From assembly GCF_038443705.2 (NCBI RefSeq), contig NZ_CP151767.2:1240001-1304000 (forward strand): 64,000 nt of DNA, given 5' to 3'. This document shows positions 1 to 9,128 of this stretch, one piece after another. This stretch comes from Yoonia sp. SS1-5. GTDB taxonomy: Bacteria > Pseudomonadota > Alphaproteobacteria > Rhodobacterales > Rhodobacteraceae. Position 1 is the first letter of the stretch. Each line of letters begins with the position of its first letter. The translations under genes and the position numbers were made by a program. The notes beneath the pieces are model-generated. The model worked only from the letters and a program-made list of their open reading frames with translations. It was not told the DNA's origin and made no database searches.

Positions 1-108
1 GCGCTACATGTGATTGCGGGCGGACGGCATGAGATGATGATGGATGCACCAAACATCAGGAATACAATGTTCGACCAGACCGCTGCATTATTTGACGCCA
101 ACAGGTAG
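1..108 (+). CDS. C-terminal end of an alpha/beta hydrolase (lysophospholipase-like), partial
   Basis: The open frame from the first base to the TAG at 106-108 encodes 35 residues containing GGRHEMMMDAPNIRN. This resembles the last part of lysophospholipase/monoacylglycerol lipase-type alpha/beta hydrolases, where the catalytic His sits in an 'RHE' context followed by an Asn/Arg-rich helix. The rest of the gene lies outside the window, so the nucleophile and acid cannot be checked. A REP-like hairpin element starts at the last base of the stop codon. The family call rests only on this short tail. Confidence 0.6.
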   Translation, partial: ALHVIAGGRHEMMMDAPNIRNTMFDQTAALFDANR

Positions 109-171
109 CTTGGATCAAGATCCAAGCGACGCCCAAAGCGCGATGGGCGTAGGATGGATTTCAATCCATCC
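108..171. repeat. REP-like three-hairpin element, copy 1
   Basis: Hairpin 1 is a 9-bp stem at 108-127 (GCTTGGATC, loop AA, GATCCAAGC). The linker can form a short CGCCC/GGGCG stem. Hairpin 2 at 152-171 is GGATGGATT, loop TC, AATCCATCC. A second copy at 14539-14607 has the same layout, the same GGCGTA before hairpin 2 and the same TC loop, but the closing pair of hairpin 2 is C-G instead of T-A. It lies between the hydrolase stop and the exonuclease start and may also act as an mRNA 3' end. Confidence 0.7.
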
Positions 172-218
172 GCCTTTCAACACATGACCTTGCCGGTCGG
201 TGCGCTATATTCCGCCCC

Positions 219-1238
219 ATGGCAGATGTGCTGACATTCACCGATCGCGGGATTTATTGCCCCGCAGGCGATTTCTACATTGATCCGTGGCAACCGGTGC
301 CAAATGCGCTGATCACGCACGCCCATAGCGATCATGCCCGCCCTGGCATGGGCCGCTATCTTGCAACAGCCGACACACTACCCGTCATGCGCCATCGTCT
401 GGGCGATATTGACGCACAGTCGATCAACTACGGCGAAGCTCTTCGGATCGGCGCGGCGGACGTGTCCTTTCATCCCGCCGGACATGTTCCCGGCTCTGCC
501 CAGATCAGGGTGTCGGTCAATGGACAGGTCTGGGTGGCATCCGGTGACTACAAGACGGTCGCCGACGGGCTTTGCACACCGTTTGAACCCCTGCGCTGTC
601 ACGCTTTCATCACTGAATCCACATTTGGACTGCCCATTTTCAAATGGACGCCGCAGGATCTTCTGAAAGATCAGATCAATACCTGGTGGGCCGCCAATGT
701 CAGTCAGGGTCGGGTCGCCATTCTTGGGGCCTATGCGCTTGGCAAGGCGCAGCGTGTACTGCGCTATCTGGACCCTTCAATCGGGCCAATCCTGACACAT
801 GGGGCGATTGAAAACACAAATGCCGCCCTGCGCCAGCAGGGGATCAGCCTTCCCGACACGATCAGGGTCACGCCCGACACGGTCGCCAAGGATTATCCCG
901 GCGCTTTGGTCCTGGCGACACCCGGCGCCTTGGGAACAAGCTGGGCCAGGCGCTTTGGCCCCGCCTCAACCGCCTTTGCCAGCGGTTGGATGGCCCTGCG
1001 GGGCGTCCGTCGCAGACGGGCAGCGGATCGGGGATTTATCATCTCTGACCACGCCGATTGGGATGGCTTGAACGATGCGATCAAGGCGACGGGGGCCGAA
1101 CGGATTTTCGTCACACATGGCTACACAAATGTGTTCCAACGCTGGCTGACAAGTCAGGGCTACGACGCCCATGTCGCCAGCACCGGCTATCTGGGCGAAA
1201 GCCTGGAGCCGGACGACACAGACGTGGTGGATGCATGA
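219..1238 (+). CDS. ligase-associated DNA exonuclease (MBL/beta-CASP fold)
   Basis: A 339-residue metallo-beta-lactamase/beta-CASP nuclease of the type annotated as 'ligase-associated DNA damage response exonuclease', related to RNA 3'-end processing nucleases. The metal-binding HxHxDH motif is visible at residues 34-39 (HAHSDH), followed by a GH/PGS motif near 88-92 and GDYK near 109. Its stop overlaps the start of the DNA ligase gene by ATGA, so the two are translationally coupled. In many alphaproteobacteria this pair sits with a DEXH helicase and the PdeM phosphoesterase. Neither is adjacent here: the next gene is a peptidase. Confidence 0.88.
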   Translation: MADVLTFTDRGIYCPAGDFYIDPWQPVPNALITHAHSDHARPGMGRYLATADTLPVMRHRLGDIDAQSINYGEALRIGAADVSFHPAGHVPGSAQIRVSVNGQVWVASGDYKTVADGLCTPFEPLRCHAFITESTFGLPIFKWTPQDLLKDQINTWWAANVSQGRVAILGAYALGKAQRVLRYLDPSIGPILTHGAIENTNAALRQQGISLPDTIRVTPDTVAKDYPGALVLATPGALGTSWARRFGPASTAFASGWMALRGVRRRRAADRGFIISDHADWDGLNDAIKATGAERIFVTHGYTNVFQRWLTSQGYDAHVASTGYLGESLEPDDTDVVDA

Positions 1239-2824
1239 AGGCATTTGCGCAGCTTTTCACTCGGATTGACGAAACAACGAAGACAAGCGTCAAGACGGCG
1301 GCTCTTGCAGAATATTTTCAGACTGCCCCGCCCCCGGACAGGCTTTGGACCATTGCGCTTTTCACCGGACGGCGCCCCAAGCGGACGATCACAACCGCGC
1401 GGTTGCGCATATGGGCCGCCGAGGTGGCAGGGCTTCCTGACTGGCTATTCGATGAAAGCTACAGCATCGTCGGGGATCTGGCCGAAACCATCGCACTTGT
1501 TCTGCCTGAACCATCAGGCAGCGCCGACCTATCCCTGAGTGATTGGATCGGGCGGATCAAGGCGTTGTCAGCGATGGATGATGACGCACGCAAGGCAGGT
1601 ATCCTGCAGGCTTGGGACAGTCTGCCCCATATAGAGCGGTTCTTGTTTACAAAACTTCTTACCGGGGGCTTTCGGATCGGGGTCAGTGCCAAGCTGATCA
1701 CGCGGGCCCTGGCGCAGGCCACCGGCCAGCCGGAGCCGCAATTGACCCATAAGTTGATGGGCAGTTGGGCAGCCGACACAACGACCTGGGCCGACTTGAT
1801 TGAGGCAGACGACCCGACTGCCGATCTATCGCGACCCTACCCGTTCTACCTTGCCTATCAGCTTGAGGATCTCGATGCGTTGGGGCCGGCCGCAGATTGG
1901 AATGCCGAACGCAAATGGGACGGTATCCGCGGTCAATTGATCCTGCGCGGCTGTGCCCATCATCTTTGGTCACGCGGTGAGGAACTGATGACCGATCGGT
2001 TTCCAGAATTTGCACAACTGATTGACTTTCTGCCCGATGGCACGGTGATCGACGGCGAAGTTCTCGCATTTCAGGACGAAAAGCCACTCTCTTTCAACGC
2101 GCTGCAAAAGCGGATCGGGCGCAAGACCGTTCCCAAGAAGTTGCTGACCGAGGCGCCGGCGATCCTGATGGCCTATGATCTGCTGGAGGACGCGGGCGAA
2201 GACATCCGGTCACTTGCCCTGCGCGACCGGCGGCACCGCCTGAAACGCATCATCGACGATGTTCCGCAAACCCTGCCGATCCGGTTGTCCGCGCCGCTTT
2301 CCTTTGATCATTGGGATGCGCTGAAGGCCGTGCGCGACAGCTCGCGTGCTGCCGGGGCCGAAGGGCTGATGCTGAAGAAACTGGATAGCCCCTACCTGTC
2401 CGGGCGCAAAAAGGGTGACTGGTGGAAATGGAAAATCGACCCGCTGACCATTGATGCGGTCATGATCTACGCGCAGGCCGGGCATGGCCGACGGGCCAAC
2501 CTGTTCACCGACTACACGTTTGCGGTGCGCGACGGCGATGACCTGGTACCATTCACAAAAGCGTACTCGGGGCTGACGGATGCAGAGTTTCGCGAAATCA
2601 CCACCTGGGTGCGCAAGAACACACTTCAACGGTTTGGGCCGGTCCGGCAAGTAAAACCAACCCATGTTTTCGAAATCGCTTTTGAAGGCATCCAGTCCAG
2701 CCCACGGCACAAATCTGGCGTTGCACTCAGGTTTCCGCGGATGTTGCGGTGGCGGCGCGACAAGCCACTGGCCGAGGCGAACACCCTCGATGATCTTCAG
2801 CAAATGCTCATCACGTTTGGGTAA
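1235..2824 (+). CDS. ATP-dependent DNA ligase
   Basis: A 529-residue ATP-dependent ligase that seals DNA nicks through an enzyme-AMP intermediate. The adenylation motif KWDGIRG has its nucleophilic Lys at residue 227. Downstream are the conserved DGEVLAF, EGLMLKK and WWKWK nucleotidyltransferase motifs, in the usual order after an N-terminal DNA-binding domain and before the OB domain. The frame is open further upstream, but the start at 1235 is preferred because it overlaps the exonuclease stop by 4 bases and gives the family length. It probably repairs DNA together with the upstream nuclease, separately from the NAD-dependent replicative ligase. Confidence 0.92.
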   Translation: MKAFAQLFTRIDETTKTSVKTAALAEYFQTAPPPDRLWTIALFTGRRPKRTITTARLRIWAAEVAGLPDWLFDESYSIVGDLAETIALVLPEPSGSADLSLSDWIGRIKALSAMDDDARKAGILQAWDSLPHIERFLFTKLLTGGFRIGVSAKLITRALAQATGQPEPQLTHKLMGSWAADTTTWADLIEADDPTADLSRPYPFYLAYQLEDLDALGPAADWNAERKWDGIRGQLILRGCAHHLWSRGEELMTDRFPEFAQLIDFLPDGTVIDGEVLAFQDEKPLSFNALQKRIGRKTVPKKLLTEAPAILMAYDLLEDAGEDIRSLALRDRRHRLKRIIDDVPQTLPIRLSAPLSFDHWDALKAVRDSSRAAGAEGLMLKKLDSPYLSGRKKGDWWKWKIDPLTIDAVMIYAQAGHGRRANLFTDYTFAVRDGDDLVPFTKAYSGLTDAEFREITTWVRKNTLQRFGPVRQVKPTHVFEIAFEGIQSSPRHKSGVALRFPRMLRWRRDKPLAEANTLDDLQQMLITFG

Positions 2825-2886
2825 TAGGGTTTTTAAGTACAACCGCTTACCCTATATTACGGCAAATTTGACAAAGAGGTTTTAGA

Positions 2887-4704
2887 ATGCGTTTTCCGAT
2901 GCCGGTTTTTGATGCGAATTCCCAAGGCAATGAGGGGTTCGGCAATCTGCCTGAATGGGATCTGAGCGATCTCTACCCCGATCCTGACAGCCCCGAGCTG
3001 AAGCGTGATCTTGACTGGCTTGCTGGCGAATGCGCTGACTTTGCCAAGACTTACGAAGGCAAGCTGGCCGATCTCGACGCGGCAGCATTGCTGCAAGCGG
3101 TCCAGCGTTATGAACAGATTGATGTCATCGCCGGGCGGGTCATGTCCTTTGCCGGTCTGCGCTATTACCAAATCACGACCGACAGTGATCGGGCCAAGTT
3201 CATGGCCGATTGCCAGGACAAGATCACCGCGCATACCACGCCGCTGGTCTTCTACAGTCTGGAATTCAACCGGCTGGAGGATGATCATCTCAACCGCCTT
3301 CTTGCCGAGAACGCGGATCTTGCACGCTACAAGCCAGTCTTTGACCGCATGCGTGCACTAAAGCCATATCAGCTATCGGATGAGCTGGAAAAATTCCTGC
3401 ATGATCAATCAACTGTCGGATCAGCAGCCTGGAACCGGCTTTTTGATGAGACGATGGCGGGTCTTGAATTTGACGTCGATGATGAGACGTTGAATTTGGA
3501 AGCCACCCTGAACCTGCTGACCGAAAAGGACCGCGCCAAACGCGAGGCCGCGACCCATGCGTTGGCCGCTGTGTTCCGCGACAATATCAAGATCTTCGCC
3601 CGTGTTCATAATACCCTCGCCAAGGAAAAAGAGATCGAAGACCGTTGGCGCAAGATGCCCAGCCCACAGACAGGGCGGCATTTGTCCAACCATGTCGAGG
3701 CTGAGGTGGTCGAGGCGCTGCGCAATGCGGTGGTTGCGGCCTATCCGCGCCTGTCGCATCGCTATTACGCTCTAAAGGCCAAGTGGTTGGGGCTGGACCG
3801 TATGCAGGTCTGGGACCGGAACGCGCCGTTGCCGATGAAAGATGACACCATTGTCGACTGGGATCAGGCACAGGACATCGTCATGTCGGCCTATGCTGAT
3901 TTCGACCCCAAAATGGCGGATATCGCCCGCCCGTTCTTTACCGATGGCTGGATTGATGCCGGGGTAAAGCCGGGCAAGGCCCCGGGCGCATTTGCCCACC
4001 CCACGGTGACGCCCGTGCATCCTTACGTGATGCTGAATTACATGGGCAAGCCGCGCGACGTCATGACACTTGCGCACGAACTGGGGCATGGGGTGCATCA
4101 GGTGCTTGCGGCCGAGCAAGGCGAATTGCTGTCCTCGACGCCACTGACCCTTGCGGAAACCGCATCCGTCTTTGGCGAGATGCTGACTTTCCGCAAATTG
4201 CTCGACGGTGCGCAGACCCCGCAGGAACGCAAGACGCTGCTCGCCGGCAAGGTCGAGGATATGATCAACACGGTTGTGCGCCAGATCGCGTTCTATGATT
4301 TTGAATGCAAGCTGCACGCAGCCCGCGCCGAGGGCGAATTGACGCCCGACGACATCAACGCGCTGTGGATGTCCGTGCAGGCCGAAAGCCTTGGGCCGAT
4401 CTTTGATTTCGCCGACGGGTACGAAACCTTCTGGGCCTATATTCCGCATTTCGTTCATTCGCCGTTCTACGTCTACGCCTATGCGTTTGGTGATGGCCTG
4501 GTGAACGCCCTTTATGCGGTCTACCAAGAAGGTGATCCCGATTTCCGCGAGAAGTATTTCGATATGCTGCGCGCGGGCGGTTCCAAGCATCACAAGGAAT
4601 TGCTGGCGCCGTTTGGATTGGACGCCTCTGACCCGACCTTCTGGGAAAAAGGGCTGTCGATGATCAGCGGCATGATCGACGAGTTGGAGGCGATGGAAGA
4701 TTGA
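2887..4704 (+). CDS. pepF: M3 family oligoendopeptidase F
   Basis: A 605-residue cytoplasmic zinc metallopeptidase of the M3 family that degrades short peptides. The zinc-binding HExxH motif is HELGH at residues 397-401, in the family context 'MTLAHELGHGVHQ'. A downstream conserved Glu lies in 'LAETASVFGEML'. Length and domain order match PepF/M3 peptidases of alphaproteobacteria. The ATG start is preceded by a GAGG-type site (AAAGAGG) 9 bases upstream. The stop overlaps the TTG start of the following acetyltransferase, suggesting an operon. Confidence 0.93.
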   Translation: MRFPMPVFDANSQGNEGFGNLPEWDLSDLYPDPDSPELKRDLDWLAGECADFAKTYEGKLADLDAAALLQAVQRYEQIDVIAGRVMSFAGLRYYQITTDSDRAKFMADCQDKITAHTTPLVFYSLEFNRLEDDHLNRLLAENADLARYKPVFDRMRALKPYQLSDELEKFLHDQSTVGSAAWNRLFDETMAGLEFDVDDETLNLEATLNLLTEKDRAKREAATHALAAVFRDNIKIFARVHNTLAKEKEIEDRWRKMPSPQTGRHLSNHVEAEVVEALRNAVVAAYPRLSHRYYALKAKWLGLDRMQVWDRNAPLPMKDDTIVDWDQAQDIVMSAYADFDPKMADIARPFFTDGWIDAGVKPGKAPGAFAHPTVTPVHPYVMLNYMGKPRDVMTLAHELGHGVHQVLAAEQGELLSSTPLTLAETASVFGEMLTFRKLLDGAQTPQERKTLLAGKVEDMINTVVRQIAFYDFECKLHAARAEGELTPDDINALWMSVQAESLGPIFDFADGYETFWAYIPHFVHSPFYVYAYAFGDGLVNALYAVYQEGDPDFREKYFDMLRAGGSKHHKELLAPFGLDASDPTFWEKGLSMISGMIDELEAMED

Positions 4705-5177
4705 TTACCCTCAATCCGTTGCCCCGTGCCCAAATCCAGCATGTCGCGCATTTGATCCTGACCGAGCCGCAATATCCATTTGTCGGTGAAATCAAGGAAC
4801 TTACGGCAGAAAAGGACCCGTTGACGGATTTTCATTGCGGGCGACGGGGTGAAACCTATGTCGGTTTCTTCAAGATTGATCGGGATTTTTCAAGGATCGT
4901 GGATCGACTGCCCGAGGGTACGTTTGGGTTTCGTGGGCTGTTGATTGGTGGGCAATATCAAGGCCTTGGTTACGGATCGGCCCTGCTGGCCGCTTTGCCC
5001 GTCTATTTGCGCGACACCTACCCCGACATGTCCGACATATGGCTGTTGGTCGACACAGCGAACGCACGCGCGATTCAATGCTACGAGAAGTCCGGCTGGG
5101 TCGTTGATGGCCCCGGGCGTGAGGGACGATCAGGCCCGGAACAGGTGATGCGGCTTCAACTGTCTGCGGCATCATAA
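4701..5177 (+). CDS. GNAT family N-acetyltransferase
   Basis: A 158-residue GNAT-fold protein. The acetyl-CoA-binding pyrophosphate loop is seen as 'GGQYQGLGYGSALL' near residues 82-95, followed by the 'NARAIQCYEKSGW' beta-alpha motif that closes the CoA site. The start is a TTG overlapping the pepF TGA (TTGA); no in-frame ATG gives a full N-terminus. The acceptor substrate cannot be read from sequence. Coupling to a peptidase gene may mean an amino-acid or peptide acceptor, but this is speculative. Confidence 0.8.
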   Translation: MITLNPLPRAQIQHVAHLILTEPQYPFVGEIKELTAEKDPLTDFHCGRRGETYVGFFKIDRDFSRIVDRLPEGTFGFRGLLIGGQYQGLGYGSALLAALPVYLRDTYPDMSDIWLLVDTANARAIQCYEKSGWVVDGPGREGRSGPEQVMRLQLSAAS

Positions 5178-5311
5178 GCCCGCTGCAGTGCCGCAACATC
5201 TATTTTGGTCAGTTTGAACATGACCTTGGGTTGCGCGGGTGGCCCCATCAGTATCCGGCCGCTGCCGCCCCGTTTCCGTCGAACCAAAGGCAAGTAGGTA
5301 TCCGGGGTGCG

Positions 5312-5599
5312 TCAGTCAAGTTCAGTCCATGGCCAGGGTTTGACCTCGCTTGCGCCGGTCTGATAGCGCGCGGCCTTGGCCATCCAGACACCCATCGTTG
5401 TGCCAAATTCGGCAAGGTTCTCATTTGGTTGCCGGCTGTTCAGCAGCATGATCAGAAACTGGGCAACCGTAATCACACCCAGCAAAGTGCTCGCCATGCT
5501 GAGCAGCACGGCGATGATGACCATGTTGACCAGACGCAGCCAGATGCTTTCAAAATCGGTCTCGGCCTCCGTCTCGGGGGCCTCATGCTCGTCTGCCAT
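5312..5599 (-). CDS. DUF4389 domain-containing membrane protein
   Basis: A 95-residue protein matching the DUF4389 pattern: an acidic N-terminus, one or two hydrophobic segments around residues 28-55, then 'RQPNENLAEFGTTMGVW' and a C-terminal 'KPWPWTEL'. Function is unknown. Of two adjacent ATG codons the inner one (5599) is preferred because AGGAG lies 6 bases before it and only 3 before the other. It follows a Gfo/Idh/MocA oxidoreductase on the same strand with a 9-base gap and is probably co-transcribed. Confidence 0.75.
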   Translation of the reverse strand: MADEHEAPETEAETDFESIWLRLVNMVIIAVLLSMASTLLGVITVAQFLIMLLNSRQPNENLAEFGTTMGVWMAKAARYQTGASEVKPWPWTELD

Positions 5600-5608
5600 C
5601 ATTGTCTC

Positions 5609-6586
5609 CTAACTGGCGGGCCCGCCCGCGGCGAATACCATATCCATCATTCTTTGCGTCCCGCGCGAAAATTCAAGGGGACAAGCATAGGCCGTACCCT
5701 CGGCCACGGATTTTCCAAAATTCTCGACCTGCAACACGTAGTGATTTACGGCTGGCCACCGCTCTGTCGTGACGACATGGCCATCATTCTCAAGCGTGAG
5801 TTCGGCGATATCATGCACATTAGCATTAAACGGGCAGGTCAGGGTCAAGACCCCCGCATCACCATGGAACGTGATGTACTGACGCGGATGCAGACGCATC
5901 GAAACCACTGCGTTATATGTAAAATCCGGGAATTTTGCGGCCACCTGTGCAAAAACATCGACCTTGTTTTCGTAGCGCAAATGCGCGTGCGAGATTGTAT
6001 CAACCTCTTGGCCCGTCACGAAACGGGCCGCCCCGAATGTATAAACCCCGATATCGCGCAAGCCGCCACCTGCGGTCTCGGGGCGGTTGCGGATATTGCC
6101 GGTATCGCCAGCATTGTTGAAGCTAAAGACGGCATCCACATGCCGCACCGCGCCAATCGCACCTGACGCCACCAGCGCCTTGGCGCGGATGAATTGCGGG
6201 TGGTGGACGATCATATATGCCTCGGCGGCGAGTTTGCCGGACGCGTCCCGTGCGGCAATCAACGTGTCAAAATCCGCCTCGGTCAGCGCAATGGGCTTTT
6301 CGCACAACACATGCTTTCCTGCCGCCAGTGCCTTGCAGGTCCAGTCCACATGCAGATGATTGGGAAGCGGGATGTAGACCGCATCAATATCAGGATCATC
6401 AAGCAGCGCATCATAGTCACTCAGAACACGCAGACCCGGCGCAAATTTCTGAAACGCGGCGGCCTTTTCGGGACTGGAGGTTGCCAGCGCATGCAGCGCT
6501 GCCCCGTCTGCCGCGTGGATTGCCCGCGCCATGTAGCGTTGCGCAAAATCGGCCGCGCCCAACACGCCCCAACGTAATGACGTCAT
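5609..6586 (-). CDS. Gfo/Idh/MocA family NAD(P)-dependent oxidoreductase
   Basis: A 325-residue dehydrogenase of the glucose-fructose oxidoreductase/inositol dehydrogenase superfamily. It has an N-terminal Rossmann segment (LRWGVLGAADFAQ), the 'AVYIPLPNHLH' and 'CEKPI' motifs (the Lys of CEKP is catalytic in this family), then a C-terminal alpha/beta domain. A strong AGGAGG lies 5 bases before the ATG. The substrate, probably a sugar, polyol or related diol, cannot be assigned. It heads a two-gene unit with the DUF4389 gene. Confidence 0.87.
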   Translation of the reverse strand: MTSLRWGVLGAADFAQRYMARAIHAADGAALHALATSSPEKAAAFQKFAPGLRVLSDYDALLDDPDIDAVYIPLPNHLHVDWTCKALAAGKHVLCEKPIALTEADFDTLIAARDASGKLAAEAYMIVHHPQFIRAKALVASGAIGAVRHVDAVFSFNNAGDTGNIRNRPETAGGGLRDIGVYTFGAARFVTGQEVDTISHAHLRYENKVDVFAQVAAKFPDFTYNAVVSMRLHPRQYITFHGDAGVLTLTCPFNANVHDIAELTLENDGHVVTTERWPAVNHYVLQVENFGKSVAEGTAYACPLEFSRGTQRMMDMVFAAGGPAS

Positions 6587-6652
6587 GATACCCTCCTGCC
6601 GTATTGGTGAATGTTAGCGCCACCATTCCGACAAGGAAATGCACCTGCGCGC

Positions 6653-6687
6653 AAAAAACACAAAGCCCCATCCGAAATGGACAGGGC
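6653..6687 (-). terminator. probable rho-independent terminator of rpoH
   Basis: On the minus strand, just past the rpoH stop, the sequence forms CCAT/ATGG and GCC/GGC stem segments separated by a 4-base bulge. A T-rich run (TTTGTGTTTTTT) follows. The bulge makes the stem imperfect. Confidence 0.55.
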
Positions 6688-6713
6688 CCCGTGCATCGCA
6701 TTTCAGGCGTATT

Positions 6714-7610
6714 TTATGCGGTCGCCAACATTCCTTTTTGACGCGCAAGTTCCTGCATCTTCTTTTGCAGCTTTTCGAATGCGCGCACTTCAATCTGCCG
6801 AATGCGTTCACGGCTGACATCATATTGACCGCTCAAATCCTCAAGCGTCACGGTCTCTTCGGACAGGCGGCGCTGCACCAGGATATCCTTTTCGCGGTCA
6901 TTGAGAACCTCAAGCGCTTCAGCCAGAAGCGCCCGACGTGCTTCGAGTTCATCGCTGGCTTCATAATCGGCGGCCGTGTTGGCATCCTCGTCTTCCAGCC
7001 AGTCCTGCCATTGCGCCGTGCCTTCGCCGTCAGATCCGACCTGTGCGTTCAACGACGCGTCCCCACCCGACAAGCGCCGGTTCATGGAAATCACTTCATC
7101 CTCGGTCACACCCAGATCGGTTGCGATCCGCTTGACGTTTTCGGGGCGCAAGTCGCCATCCTCAAGCGCGCCAATGCGGGATTTCGCCTTGCGCAGATTG
7201 AAGAACAGCTTTTTCTGGGCCGACGTCGTGCCAAGCTTTACCAGCGACCAGGACCGCAGGATATATTCCTGGATCGACGCGCGGATCCACCACATGGCAT
7301 AGGTCGCCAGACGGAACCCTTTCTCGGGGTCAAACCGCTTGACGGCCTGCATCAGGCCGACATTCGCCTCGGAAATAACCTCTGCCTGCGGCAAACCATA
7401 GCCGCGATAGCCCATGGCAATCTTTGCAGCCAGTCGCAGGTGAGATGTCACCATCTTGTGGGCTGCATCAGTGTCTTCATGGTCCACCCAGCGCTTGGCC
7501 AGCATGTACTCTTCTTCAGGCTCCAACATCGGAAACTTGCGGATTTCCTGCATGTAACGGTTCAGGCCACCTTCCGGCGTTGGGGCTGGTAAATTCTTGT
7601 AGTTACTCAC
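6714..7610 (-). CDS. rpoH: RNA polymerase sigma-32 factor RpoH
   Basis: A 298-residue sigma-70-family factor of the heat-shock (sigma-32) class. Region 2 contains 'KMVTSHLRLAAKIAMGYRGYGLPQAEVISEANVGLMQAVKRFDPEKGFRLATYAMWWIRA' spread over residues ~55-110. Region 4 at the C-terminus has the helix-turn-helix '[27 protein letters not shown]'. The N-terminus is short, without the acidic region 1.1 of RpoD, and the length is typical of RpoH. Alphaproteobacteria often carry more than one rpoH, so whether this is the major copy is unknown. The gene stands alone with a likely terminator downstream. Confidence 0.93.
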   Translation of the reverse strand: MSNYKNLPAPTPEGGLNRYMQEIRKFPMLEPEEEYMLAKRWVDHEDTDAAHKMVTSHLRLAAKIAMGYRGYGLPQAEVISEANVGLMQAVKRFDPEKGFRLATYAMWWIRASIQEYILRSWSLVKLGTTSAQKKLFFNLRKAKSRIGALEDGDLRPENVKRIATDLGVTEDEVISMNRRLSGGDASLNAQVGSDGEGTAQWQDWLEDEDANTAADYEASDELEARRALLAEALEVLNDREKDILVQRRLSEETVTLEDLSGQYDVSRERIRQIEVRAFEKLQKKMQELARQKGMLATA

Positions 7611-7773
7611 GTGTACTGCCCTCCCTTATGTTTAAAGGCTTAACATGGATATGGGGGCGCTTTCGCCGCCTTTCAAGGGACGGCTATGCGAATTTCGTTA
7701 AAGGAATATGAACTCAACAGTTCAGTTTAGAAAGAGGTATTTAAGTGCAATCACGCACATGGGATACATTGTT

Positions 7774-8799
7774 TCAGCCCTCACCCCCGAGATTGCGCAC
7801 CAAATCGCGCATATCGGGCGGCATATCAACGGCGAACGTGACCGTTTCACCTGTTCTGGGATGCACAAACCCCAATGTGGCGGCGTGTAGCGCTTGCCTG
7901 CCAAAATCTGCCGCCGCCTGAACACCTGCCGCACCGATGGCCTTGGCCGACAATTTGCGCCGGCCGCCATAGACCGGATCGCCAATCAGTGCGTGACCGC
8001 AATGGGCCAGATGCACGCGTATCTGATGCGTCCGTCCCGTTTCCAGCCAGCATTCAAGCAAGGCCGCAGCCACCGGTTGCCCCAGCGTCTGCACTATCCG
8101 CACTCGCGTGACCGCGTGTTTACCCCCAGTAAAGGAGACGGCCTGCCGCTGCCGGTCCGTCTTGTGTCGACCCAGAAAGGTCTGCACTTTCAGAATATTG
8201 CCCGGCTCAAAGGATGTTCCCTTTATCCCGCGCAGGCGGGGGTCATTTGCGTCTGGGGCCCCGTAGCTCACCGCCAGATAACGGCGGGCCACGTCATGTG
8301 CTGCAAACTGATCTGCCAGATGATGATGCGCATGGTCCGTTTTCGCCGCCACCAACAGGCCGCTCGTGTCCTTGTCGATCCGGTGGACGATACCGGGCCG
8401 TTTCAAACCGCCAACGCCGGATAATGTCGCCCCACAGTGAAAGATCAGCGCGTTCACAAGCGTGCCGCCGGGCGTTCCGGGGGCCGGATGTACGACCATG
8501 CCCGCCGGTTTGTTCACAACGATCAGATCATCGTCTTCGAACACGATATCCAGCGGGATATCCTCGCCCGTCATATGGCTTTCCTCGGCCGCAGCCACAG
8601 ACACCACAACGTGCGCCGCTTCGGCAATACGATACCGTGGGTCCGTCACAACCTGCCCATCAACCGTGACCGCGCCACCGGCAATGAGCTTGGCCAACCG
8701 GGACCGGCTAAGTGCGGCATCTTCGGGCACATCCCGGCCCAGCGCCTTGTCCAGGCGCGGCGGCGGGTTTGGTCCGATTTCAAAGGTGATCGTGGTCAT
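7774..8799 (-). CDS. RluA/RluD family ribosomal RNA pseudouridine synthase
   Basis: A 341-residue pseudouridine synthase. An S4-like RNA-binding segment at the N-terminus (SRLAKLIAGGAVTVDGQ) precedes the catalytic domain with 'NKPAGMVVHPAPG' and the family signature 'HRIDKDTSGLLVAAK', whose Asp is the nucleophile. 'ETGRTHQIRVHLAHCGHALIGDPVYG' follows. By length and S4 domain it best matches RluD-type enzymes acting on 23S rRNA. The ATG at 8799 is chosen over one 54 bases upstream because family members start near this MTTITFEIG-like beginning. Confidence 0.9.
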   Translation of the reverse strand: MTTITFEIGPNPPPRLDKALGRDVPEDAALSRSRLAKLIAGGAVTVDGQVVTDPRYRIAEAAHVVVSVAAAEESHMTGEDIPLDIVFEDDDLIVVNKPAGMVVHPAPGTPGGTLVNALIFHCGATLSGVGGLKRPGIVHRIDKDTSGLLVAAKTDHAHHHLADQFAAHDVARRYLAVSYGAPDANDPRLRGIKGTSFEPGNILKVQTFLGRHKTDRQRQAVSFTGGKHAVTRVRIVQTLGQPVAAALLECWLETGRTHQIRVHLAHCGHALIGDPVYGGRRKLSAKAIGAAGVQAAADFGRQALHAATLGFVHPRTGETVTFAVDMPPDMRDLVRNLGGEG

Positions 8800-8895
8800 G
8801 GCAGGTCTCACGCTCAATATGCTGTTGAGCGCGGCCACATTCGGTTGCGCCAAATGTTTCCCCGCGCCCCTTCAAAATGCGATCAGTTTGAAAGG

Positions 8896-8972
8896 TGGTA
8901 CCACCTCCTGGTCTCGAACCAGGGACCTCTTGATCCACAATCAAGCGCTCTAACCAACTGAGCTAAGGCGGC
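8896..8972 (-). tRNA. tRNA-His (anticodon GTG), CCA encoded, no G-1
   Basis: The minus strand folds as a full cloverleaf: acceptor GCCGCCT/AGGTGGT, D arm GCTC...GAGC, anticodon stem CTTGA/TCAAG around loop TTGTGGA (anticodon GTG), and T arm CCTGG-TTCGAGA-CCAGG. Discriminator A73 is followed by encoded CCA. The base before G1 is T, so the extra G-1 that marks tRNA-His in most organisms is not encoded. Loss of G-1 with A73 is reported for a group of alphaproteobacteria including Rhodobacterales. Confidence 0.95.
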
Positions 8973-9128
8973 ACTGCCGGAGGATTTAGCGGCGTCAGGG
9001 CATGATTGCAAGGCCCCTGCGGCGTTTCGCGAAAAACATCGACGATCAGCTTTCCGACGGCGCGGTGCAGGTATCCGTGCGGCAAGACATCACCGGCAAA
9101 ACGCCCAATACGCGCGGCTTTGATAGGG

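Noticed and set aside
5156..5311. Short minus-strand frame (MGPPAQPKVMFKLTKIDV..., about 30 residues)
   Set aside because: Too short, overlaps the end of the GNAT gene and lacks a clear start context.
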